Positions 45,066 to 53,892 of a stretch of DNA of 64,000 nt are shown one piece after another. The notes beneath the pieces were generated by a model, which searched no databases, was not told where the DNA came from, and saw only the letters and a program-made list of their open reading frames with translations. Location: positions 7,917,498 through 7,981,497 of the forward strand of contig JAQFVV010012395.1 in the NCBI GenBank assembly GCA_028023455.1, written 5' to 3'. Both the position numbers and the translations under genes were made by a program. The stretch is from Epiperipatus broadwayi (lineage: Eukaryota > Onychophora > Udeonychophora > Euonychophora > Peripatidae). Position 1 is the first letter of the stretch; every line of letters begins with the position of its first letter.

Positions 45066-46637
45066 ATGAATATAGAAAAGATGTTAGATGTGAATGATAG
45101 AGTGATAGAAAACATGGAAGCATATAGTAATGGGAATATTAGGTTTTCAGAAAATGAACTGAATGAGGTAGAGAAGAAATTGAAAAGTGGAAAGGCAATA
45201 GGTTTAGATGGATGGGCAGCAGAGATGGTAATGAATTTAGGATATAGGGCAAAAGTAAAGTTATTATCCTGTTTTAATAAAATGGCACAGAATAGTTTTC
45301 CCAAGTAGTTGGAGTAATTATTATTATAGACCGATAGCGGTAATATAAAGTTTTCTTGTATATGGTGGCTAGTAGAGTTGTAAAATGGATGGAAGTGAAT
45401 AATGTAGTGGGGGAAATGCAAGGAGGTTTTAGATTAGATAGGTGTATAGGAGATAGTTTATTTGTAGTTACACAACTTTTGGATATGAGTAGGAATTCAG
45501 GTAAACAGTTATATATGAGTTTTATAGATACAGAGAAGGCATATGATAGAGTAAATGGAAATAGATTATGGATAAGTTTAGAAAATTTAGGAATGGATGA
45601 AGCTTTAAAAGATATTATTAAGAAATTAAATAAAAACAATTATTATATATATATCAATTAGGGAATATAGAATCAGTTAAAGTTAAAAATGGGGTGGGAC
45701 TAAGGCAAGGATCTCCTATGTCCCCTATTTTGTTTGTGTTGTATTTGAGTGAAATGGAAAGAGCAATAGAAAGATTAAGAAGAGGGATAGAAATACCGTT
45801 AATAGGTAGTAAGGGAGTATATATTTTGTCAGGCCTTTTTTTGTGGATGATATATTTTTGTGTGCAGAAAAAAGAGAAGATATGGAAGTTATGCTGAGGA
45901 CATGTGCAAGGGTAGGTAAAGAGATGGGGATTAAATTTAGTGAAGAAAAATCAAATATAGTGATGGTTAATACTGGGGAAAAAGAAAATGGTAGAATTTT
46001 TATTGGGAGATATTAAGTTAAGTGTGGTGAATAGATATAGGTATTTGGGAATCATCTTATGTAATCAGAAAAATTGCTTGGATGAATGGGAGAAAAAATT
46101 GGTAACTGAAGCAAAGAAAAGAAAAGTTTGGTAAAAAAACTAACATTATTTCATATAATATATGTGATGTAGCTAGAATTGTATGGAAGGTACTTGCAAT
46201 AGCAGGGTTAACATATGGTAATGGTGCATTATGTGTTAATAAAAGGGTTTTAGATTGTTTAGAGAAAGTACAAAGGGAAGTAGGAAGACATGCATTAGAT
46301 ACAGAGATGTGGACAGCAAAGGAGGCAATTCAAGGAGAAATTTGATGGTCAAGTTTTTATATGAGAGATGCAAAAAGTAATATGAAAATGTTTGGTAGGT
46401 TGCAGTTTATGGATAGTAAAAGAATAGCCAAAATAGTGTTTAATTGGGTTATGAGTAAAGGGCAGGTAACAAGATGGGTGAGAAAGGTAATGCGGTATGC
46501 AAAAGATTTGGATAAAGAATTTATATCAGTATACTTGTATAAAAGGTGGGATGATTGTGCTAGGAGGATTGTTGAGTGTTATAGTGGTAAGGAATGGGAT
46601 AAAAGAATAGAAGCATTAATAAAAAATAGGGAGTTGG
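45066..46637 (+). pseudogene. LINE copy 2 reverse transcriptase, frameshifted and split
   Basis: The frames at 45066-45308, 45356-45661, 45694-45897 and 46361-46642 correspond to fingers (GKAIGLDGWAAEMV), QGGFRLDRCIGDSLFVVTQL with motif A MSFIDTEKAYDRVN, motif B VGLRQGSPMSPILFVLYLSE, and the C-terminal part. Motif C, near 45835-45855, reads FVDDIFLC only in a shifted frame. The usual RQGCP is RQGSP here. The coding sequence breaks at 46637 after GGGAGTTGG, where the TG...CA element is inserted, and picks up again at 48586. Confidence 0.8.
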
Positions 46638-48585
46638 TGTAACGATATATAAATATGTCGTTACATTAATTTAAAATAAAATCTTAAAGTTCGCAAATAA
46701 AAATAAAATCTATTAAAAAAAAAAAAATCTAAACGCTAAAATTAAAATGTTTGTTAAATGTATATATTCGCACAGATTCAAAACTTTAAAAATATTTTTT
46801 TTTAAAAAACAAATAAAGAAGTATTTGAACGTACTTTTTTATAAAAAAAGTACAAGACTTAAAGATAAAATATTATTGTAAATGGAAATGATTGTTTATT
46901 AATTATCCAAAAGCTGTGTAATTAAAAGGTCAGATGAAAAGTTAGATAAGAGAATAAAGAGAAATTAGCTTGACCAATGGAAGCACCAAGCTTCAGCCTG
47001 GACCCAAATGAAAAAAAATGGAACAGTGATGTTTTTGTTCATGGAATTCATAGGAGGACTATAAAAAAAAAAATTGAGTTCCAGTTAAGTTTTTCCTGTT
47101 TGTTTTTGAGGGTCGGTGATAGGACGCACATATCACACTCTCTCTTTATTTAAAAAAAAGAAAAGACTGTGGTACCAGAATGGAACCAGCTAATGCCACC
47201 TCCAGAACATTATTTTCCAATGGAAATGTTGCGGGAATTAAAAAACAGGAACCTGGACTCTTCTGCTGTAAGCTATATTGACATGAACTCTAAATTTAAA
47301 AATAATTAAGAACTTTCGTTCAAGCTTATGAATTTCTATCTGACTTTTAAGTTTAAAATCAATTGATAATGTTTAAAATTTTATATGTTTTGCTTTGAAA
47401 AAAATCATTTCCATTTTATTATTGTTTTTATTTGTATTAATACTTATCATATAAATTATTTAAATGCATGAAAGTTAAAGTTGGATATAGACGTTGCATA
47501 GATTCATTAGCGGTTAATTATGTTGCTGTTTCATGGTTGATTGGAATATATAAGTCATCATGTCACTGCAGTGTCTTATGATGAACACCATTGGGTTTTT
47601 TTGTATTCCCTATGCAATTGACATTATCAATGACTTTGTATTTTGATCAGTTATGTTTATTTTGGAATGTTTTTAACCGTCGAACATAATAAATGTGAAA
47701 TTTAAGTCGGGCGTGAATGGCTGTATAGATTTGTAAAGTTATATATAGTTTAGGGTATGGTAATCTTAGGTTATTCGTTTCGTAGTTGAATTGGCTCAGT
47801 GGATTGGATATATTTGTGTAATTAGTAGATGTAGTATGAGATCTGCTATGGGCAGGATTGCATATGTATGCCACACACTTTCTGTTTGCCTATGGATGGG
47901 TTTGTAAGATGGCAAAGGACCGCAATCCATTCCTATGGAGTTTTATGTTTATTGTTCTACTCGCCAACAGATGCAGCATTCCTATTAGTGGAGAGACAAT
48001 GTCTTCTCTAACTCTACTTACTGTTCAGACGTACATTCCTGATAGTATAGTATTTTGTGTTGTCGTATTTTCATGCTACATTGAATACATAAATGTATCA
48101 GATAGATTGATGCCAGTTTGACTGCGAACTTTTTGGCCTAAGGTTAAATAAGGGATAGAATATTTTCTTTTCAAATGCAGATCTATATAGTCTATTCATA
48201 CTCGACCATCTAAATAAAATATTAAACTCATTGAAATTTATTTAAATGTAAAATTAAAGATTAATATAAAAATCTAAAATGTTAAACTTATTCCTCAAAT
48301 TTAGAATGATTTTATATGTGCGTAAATAAATATTTTTATGTGTTAATTTCTGGCAGTGGCTTTTATTTTTTTTATATTTGAGATATAAAGTTATATTTTA
48401 TAATCTCTGCTGTTCCACTGAGCTAATGACTTGGGCTAACGATCTAAATATTTAAATAAAGTGGAATCTTAACAGCACGTATCTGCCTACTCTATAAATT
48501 TTTCTAGGTTTAAATGCCTAGGTGGCGACCTGGTAGTTGCAGATACGATTGACTGCTGTCTCCAGCTTTATTTCAGATCATTACA
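46638..48585 (+). mobile_element. probable solo LTR (TG...CA element, 1948 bp)
   Basis: The insert begins TGTAACGATA and ends GATCATTACA. It is flanked by TTGG at 46634-46637 and 48586-48589. The uninterrupted paralogue (20500-20515, GGGCGTTGGAGAGATGG) has TTGG once, so borders and the 4-bp duplication are exact. TG...CA ends with a 4-bp duplication are typical of Gypsy-type LTRs. No pol or gag frame lies inside; the 87-codon frame at 47858-48121 is unrecognised. A TATA-like ACTATAAAAA at 47059-47068 could mark its promoter. The orientation shown assumes that promoter and is uncertain. A non-autonomous DNA element with ~9-bp inverted ends is a less likely alternative. Confidence 0.75.
47058..47069 (+). 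promoter_or_regulatory. possible TATA box of the solo LTR
   Basis: GACTATAAAAAA follows a moderately GC-rich stretch and lies 420 bp into the 1948-bp element. It is a sequence-only suggestion in AT-rich DNA. Confidence 0.25.
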
Positions 48586-49125
48586 TTGGAGAGATGGAGA
48601 ACTAATATGGGGGTAAGAAGAGTTTAAATATATATAGAAGTAAACGGAACATTAAATGCGAGTTAATTTATGATAATAGTAAGGAAAGTAGTTTATTGTT
48701 TAAGGCTCGAATGAGATATTTAGCAACAAGATAATATACATGTAAATGGGAAACTATGGGTGATTTAGTGTGCAAATTGTGTAAGGAAGGTGTAGAAAAT
48801 ATTAGGCATCTGTTTATTGAATGCAAATGCTTGAAAATAGAAAGGGTAAGGATAATGAAGTTATGGGAGAATAGATATGAACAAAGTGATTATATAGAAT
48901 GTGAGTTATTGGTTTTTATGCTGGGTTCTCAAAAAGATAAGGGGGATTTAGATATAAAGGCCATAGAGTTGACAAAGATTATGTTGTGGAAATGGGATGG
49001 GGCAAAAAACAGGAAGACATAGAGTGGGGAATGGAAAATAAAGTGGATAACAGGTTTATCTGGGCATAATTGCTGAGATATTCTTGACTTTGTTTAAGGA
49101 GAAGCCAAAATACATCACATCACAT
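48586..49125 (+). mobile_element. LINE copy 2, 3' part, with CATCA-like tail
   Basis: The interrupted copy resumes with TTGGAGAGATGGAGAACTA. It encodes the zinc-knuckle region (LCKEGVENIRHLFIECKCLK, 48775-48833) and ends its frame at TAG 49020-49022. The 3' UTR of about 100 bp runs to a tail reading ATACATCACATCACAT (49110-49125). The next LINE copy starts immediately afterwards. Confidence 0.8.
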
Positions 49126-50009
49126 AGGTGGCAAGGGAATATATACATTGCCCAGTCTTTTTTTTTGCGGATGAAAGTGTTTTTGTGTGCAGAAAGAAGA
49201 GAAGATATGGAAGTTAAGCTGAGGACAGGTGCAAAGATGTGCAAAGATATGGGGATTAAATTTAGTGAAGAAAAATCCTAATATAATGTTCATGAATACT
49301 GGGGAAGAAGACAAAGATTTTTTATTGGGGGATATAAAGTTAAGTGTGGTGAATAGGAGAAAAAATTGATAAATGAAGCAAATAAAATAAAGATATTGAT
49401 AAAGAAATTAACAGTGTTTTCATATAATAAATATGATGTAGCTAGAATTGTATGGAAGGGAGTGGAAGTAGCAGGGTTAGCATATGGCAATAATGCATTA
49501 TGGGTTAGTAAAGGGGTATTAGATTACTTAGAAAAAGTACAAAGAGAAGTAGGAAGATATGCATTTGTGCAGATGTGTGAACAACAAAGGAGCCAATTCA
49601 AGGAGAAATGGGATGGTCAAGTTTTTATATGAGAGATGCAAAAATTAAAATGAAAATGTTTATTAGATTGCAGTTTATGGATAATAAAAGAATATCCAAA
49701 ATAGTATTTAATTAGGTTACAAGTAAAGGGAAGGCAACAAGATGAGTGAGAAAGGTAATGCTGTATGCAGAAGATTTTGATAAAGAATTTATGTCAGTAT
49801 ATTTGTACAAAAGGTAGGATGATTGTGTTAGGAGAATTGTTGAGTGTTATAGTGGTAAAGAGTGGTATAGAAGAATTAATGTATTAAAGAATAGGGAGAT
49901 GGAGAACTAGTATGGAGAGTAAAATGAGTTTAAATATATATATAGAAGTAAATGGAACATTGGATGTAAGTTAATTTATGATAATAGTAAGGAAAATATT
50001 TTATTGTTT
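49126..50009 (+). mobile_element. LINE copy 3, 5'-truncated, first part
   Basis: The copy begins AGGTGGCAAGGGAATATATAC, corresponding to 19680 of copy 1 just before motif C, directly after the tail of copy 2. Frames at 49084-49281 and 49366-49632 carry FLCAERREDMEVKLRT and KLTVFSYNKYDVARIVWKGV, with stops and frameshifts. A ~40-bp internal deletion is visible near 49350. It is interrupted at 50009 by a retrocopy. Confidence 0.8.
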
Positions 50010-50453
50010 TTTTTTTCTCAGTGATGAGATGTTTATTCATCAAAAAAAAAAAAAAAACAGATACAATGAAACAAATGAAATTTCATGAACAAAATGGTAA
50101 GAGGGGAAGGATGCATGTAAAAAGGGAATGGGAAGTGGACAGGGGAAATGGTGTGTAGTTCAGGCTGGTTAGAAAAGCACATCTTAGAAAAAGGTAGGAA
50201 TACGGAATGGTGTGCGAGGATGAGCTGGGTTGGGAGAGATATGAGGAGTACAGTTCTTGCTTCTCCTGCCAGAATTGCATAATGATTCATTCTTGATGTT
50301 ACTTGATGAACCCACTGTCCGAGAAAAATTCAGCAGAGGAAGGTGAGAGAGTGCGAAGGGAGGAGGGTGACGAGGCCCAGGTTGAAGCCAAAGAATTTTT
50401 TGCTGAAAGAATTCTTTTTTTCCTTGTGTGTTCTGAATGTCTGAGACTTGCCC
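50010..50453 (-). pseudogene. processed retrocopy of an unidentified mRNA 3' end
   Basis: The 444-bp insert is flanked by 10-bp duplications TTTATTGTTT (50000-50009 and 50454-50463) inside LINE copy 3. Copies 1 and 5 serve as empty sites. On the minus strand it ends GATGAATAAACATCTCATC, then ACTGAG and poly(A): an AATAAA about 20 nt before the A tail, as in a polyadenylated mRNA. An internal run of about 16 T also occurs just upstream. A short Ser-rich frame (AKNSLASTWASSPSSLRTLS) ends in TAA about 270 nt before the tail and may be the C-terminus of the source protein. I do not recognise it. Base composition is richer in G and C than the surroundings, consistent with an exon source. Confidence 0.65.
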
Positions 50454-50463
50454 TTTATTGTTT

Positions 50464-50885
50464 AAGGCTCGAATGGGATCTTAAGCGACAAGGGAATATA
50501 CATGTAAATGGAAAAATATAAGTAATTTAGTCTACAAGTTGTGTAAGGAAAGCATAGAAAATATTAGGGAACTGTTACTTCAATGTAAATGCTTGGAAGC
50601 AGAAAGGGTACAAATAATGAAGTTATGGAAGAATAAATGTGAACTAAGTGATTATACAGAAAGTGAATTATTGGTTTTTATGCTGGGTTTGGGAAAAATA
50701 GAGGGATCTAGATATGAAGGCCATGGAGTTGACAAAGATTATGTTGTGGGAATGGGATGAAGCAGATTATGGGAAAACTTAGGGTGGAGAATAGAAAGAG
50801 AAGGTAAAGTGGCTAACAGGTTTCTCTGGGCATAGTTGCTGAAAAATTCCTGACTCCGTATAAAGAGAAGGCACAGTGCATCACA
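50464..50885 (+). mobile_element. LINE copy 3, 3' part
   Basis: LINE sequence resumes with AAGGCTCGAATGGGATCTTA. It covers the zinc-knuckle region (LCKESIENIRELLLQC, where the usual RH is RE, losing the ligand His) and the shared stop in GGGAAAACTTAGGGTGG near 50780. It ends with GCACAGTGCATCACATTACA. The next copy begins within or right after that tail. Confidence 0.8.
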
Positions 50886-51121
50886 TTACAGAAAATGAGT
50901 TATTGGTTTTTATGCTAGGTTTGGAAAAAAATAAGGGGGATTTAAATATGAAGGTCATGGAATTGACAAAGATTATGTTGTGGAAATAGGATAGAGCAGA
51001 TTATGGGAAAATTTAGGGTGGAGAATGGAAAGGGAAGGTAAAGTGCTAACAGGTTTGTCTGGGCATAGTTGCTGAGAGATTCCTAATTCCATATATGGAG
51101 AAGTCACAGTGCATCACATCA
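50886..51121 (+). mobile_element. LINE copy 4, strongly 5'-truncated
   Basis: Only the last ~235 bp of the family are present, starting TTACAGAAAATGAGTTATTGG (equivalent to about 20812 of copy 1). It ends with GTCACAGTGCATCACATCACA. The first bases overlap the preceding tail, so the junction shows microhomology (TTACA). Confidence 0.8.
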
Positions 51122-52166
51122 CAACAGTTTTTATATAATAAATTTGATGTAGCTAAAACTGTATGGAAGGGAGTTGCAGTAGCAGGGTTAACATATGGCA
51201 ATGATGCTTTATGTGTTAGTAAAGGGGTATTATATTACTTAGATAAAGGACAAAGAGAAGTAGAAAGACATGCATTAGATGCAGAGGTGTGGACAGCAAA
51301 GGAGGCAATTCAAGGAGAAATAGGATGGTCAAGTTTTTATTTGAGAGATGCAAAAAGTAAAATGGAAAATGTTTGGTAGGTTGCAGTTTATGGATAATAA
51401 AAAAAAGAGTCAAAATAGTATTTAATTGTGTTATGAGTAAAGGGGAGGCAACAAGATGGGTGAGAAAAGTAATGCGGTATGCAAAAGATTTGGATAAAGA
51501 ATTTATATCATTATACTTGTATAAACATTGGGATGATTATGTTAGAAAGATTGTTGAGTGTTGTAGTGGTAAGGAATGCGATAAAAGAATAGATGTATTA
51601 ATAAAGAATAGGAGTTGGAGAGATGGAAAACTAGTATAAAGAGTAAAAAGAGTTTAAATCTATATCGAAGTAAACAGAACATTGGGTGTGAGTTAATTTA
51701 TGATAATTGTAAGGAAACTAGTTTATTGTTTAGGCCTCAAATGGAATCTTTAGCAAAAAGAGAATATACATGTAAATGGAAAAATATGGGTGATTTAGTC
51801 TGCAAATTGTGTAAGGAAGGTATAGAAAATATTAGGCATCTGTTGATTGGGTGTAAATGCTTGAAAGCAGAAAGGTTACAAATAATGAAGTTATGGGAGA
51901 ATAAATGTGAACAAAGTGATTATACAGAAAATGTTTTATTGGTTTTTATGCTGGGTTTGGGAAAAGATGAGGGGGATTTAGATATAAAGGCCATAGAATT
52001 GACAAAGATTATGTTGTGGAAATGAAATGGAGCAGATTATGGGAAAGCTTAGGGAGGAGAATGGAAGGGGAAGGTAAAGTGACTAACAGGTTTCTTTGGG
52101 CATAGTTGTTGAAATATTTCTGACTGTTTAAGGAGAAGTCACAGTACATTACATCATATCATTATC
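51122..52166 (+). mobile_element. LINE copy 5, 5'-truncated
   Basis: The copy begins AACAGTTTTTATATAATAAA (equivalent to about 20015 of copy 1). It encodes GVAVAGLTYGNDALCVSKGV, the region MRYAKDLDKEF, and the zinc knuckle LCKEGIENIRHLLIGCKCLK (51806-51865). It ends with a tail reading ACAGTACATTACATCATATCATTATC. Frames of 94, 88 and 136 codons survive, so it is less decayed than copy 3. Its 5' edge again overlaps the previous tail by a few bases (AACAG). Confidence 0.8.
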
Positions 52167-52688
52167 TCTTTTTTGTATTTCATAATTTCAAAGCAAATAA
52201 CTGAAAGGATTGGGATTACATTGCGATGGGCCAGGTTTTTCACTACAAGAGAGTGGAAATGCATCTCACTATGGTTAGACCTAGGGTCCTTGGGTAGGTT
52301 GCTGTAACCAATGTAATAAAGTACATAATTTGTAATTGCATCTCCTTCCAACTGAGCTAGCTCTGTGTTTATACATTAAATTTAGATACAATTTGGGCTA
52401 GTTTATCTATAGCTTACCCTCCCTTTGGGCTCTGTTACACCTCAGTATTCGAATTTATGGAGAAATATGTTTTTGGTTCTCTTCAGGGGTCAATTTACAC
52501 TAGATAGAAACTAGTGCACCTCTATGTAGGTTCCAATTGATTTAAAGCTCTATCCAAACATTACTGTATTATTATATAAGAGTGAAATATATGTGTATAT
52601 TCAGTTATCAGTTGATGAATGAGGACATAAATGATTTTGATAAACTAGAGACCAGTTTAATGCGAATCAAATTGACAACAGTGTTTCA
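52167..52688. other. spacer with a tRNA-like segment
   Basis: On the minus strand, 52365-52320 reads GAGCTAGCTCAGTTGGAAGG, close to an A box (TAGCTCAGTTGGTAGAG). A weak B-box candidate (GGTCTAACCAT) follows near 52285. It may be an old SINE head. Otherwise no gene is seen. Confidence 0.4.
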
Positions 52689-53233
52689 GTTGTATTTTTA
52701 TATTGGACTCTTTCCATCATCTTATTTGAGCATTGAATGTCTTTAGAAAAATTTAACTTTATTTAAATATTCCAAATACATTCAACTGTTAGTAATAGCA
52801 CATTAGACATGTTAATGAATACACAATATTTCAAGAGGCATTATTTCCCCCCTTTTTTTAGGTGTTGCTGGCACAACCAGTGACAGTACTAGCATGGGAT
52901 TCAAACCTAGACTCTTAGATTGAGTATTGAATTTTAAGGTAACCCTCTAACCAAATGAGCCATCCTGCCAAAGGCAACATTCAGTAGACATTTCATATAT
53001 TTATCTTTGAAGTTCCTCCTGATTTCTCCACTTTTTCCTAAGAGCAAAGTTGATTAGCACTTTCTATACATTATGTATATTCACAATAGGTTGGCTTATG
53101 GGACTTTTTGCCATTGTCATGTGAGTAGCTTCTTTAAATTTTCTTCTTTGTACCTTTTCTTCTCTATCCAATATATTTGTATTTTCCCAATTGAACATAT
53201 ATTCATTGGCACATACACAGTTTGCTACTTTAG
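52689..53233 (-). pseudogene. Penelope-like element fragment, GIY-YIG 3' part (left arm of inverted pair)
   Basis: Read on the minus strand, 53230-53060 encodes FNWENTNILDREEKVQRRKF, followed by KEATHM. This is the signature after the GIY-YIG core in Penelope-like retroelements (usual order H..DWEN..ILDRE.....RK.KEA). After the coding part come a tRNA-like segment (52980-52870 on the minus strand, with GGATGGCTCATTTGGTTAGA and GGTTTGAATCCC) and a 3' UTR ending near 52689. The reverse transcriptase is absent. The copy is the mirror image of 53348-53892, with many substitutions between the arms. Confidence 0.75.
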
Positions 53234-53239
53234 TCATGT

Positions 53240-53892
53240 TTGTTTTCTATTTTTTAATCATCACTCTGTGTTCTTGTGAATGTGGAAGAACCTACATTGG
53301 TGAGTCCAGTCATCCCATTGAAAACCAAGGAACACAATCTGATGATTAGAAGTAGCAGATCATGTACGTGCCAATGAAAATATGTTTAATTCGGAAAATA
53401 CAAAAATATTGCATAGTAAAGAAAAGGTACAAAGAAGAAAATTTAAAGAAGCTGCTCACATGATTTGGCAAAAAATCCCATAAGCCAACCCAGTGTGATT
53501 CTACATAATGTATGGAAACTACTAATCAACTTTACTCTTAGGAAAAAGTGGAAGAATCAGGAGGAACCTCATAGATAAGTATATGCAATTGTTACTGATT
53601 GTTGCCTTTGGCAGGATGGCTCATTTGGTTAGAGTGTTACCTTAAAGTTCAATACTCAAAAATCTAAGGGTCTAGTTTCAAATCTAATGCTAGTATTGTC
53701 ACTGGTCAACCCAGTAACACCTGAAGAAGAGGGAGAATAATACCTCTCGAAACATTGTGCATTTACTATTCTGTTTGATGTGCTATTAATAAGAGTTGAA
53801 TGTATTTGGAATATTTAAACAAAGTTAAATTTTTTTAAAAACATTCAATACTTGTATTAGATGATGGAAATAGTCCAATATAAATATACAAC
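53240..53892 (+). pseudogene. Penelope-like element fragment, GIY-YIG domain and 3' UTR (right arm)
   Basis: At 53269-53304 the frame reads CSCECGRTYIGE, the start of the GIY-YIG nuclease of Penelope-like elements (usual C..C...YIGET). After stops and a frameshift it continues near 53357 with ADHVRANENMFNSENTKIL, then KVQRRKFKEAAHM. The domain normally nicks target DNA for the element's reverse transcriptase. The 3' part has the same tRNA-like segment (53612-53720) and a UTR with CTGAAGAAGAGGGAGAATAA, then CTCTCGAAACATTG, a pattern common at Penelope-type 3' ends. The 5' edge lies ~100 bp further into the nuclease than that of the left arm. No functional product is possible. Confidence 0.78.

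Larger units (their letters stand above)
43240..46637 (+). mobile_element. LINE copy 2, 5' part
   Basis: Second long copy of the family in LINE copy 1. It holds the SGNH-like, endonuclease and reverse transcriptase domains, and continues at 48586-49125 after a 1.95-kb insertion. The 5' border (AAAATAGAAGTAGGTATGTA) is close to the point where copy 1 resumes similarity, so both copies may be 5'-truncated near the same place. Stops and frameshifts differ from those of copy 1, so the copies decayed independently. Confidence 0.85.

Noticed and set aside
47858-48121. 87-codon frame inside the probable solo LTR
   Set aside because: No recognisable domain and no support from other copies. LTRs rarely encode proteins.
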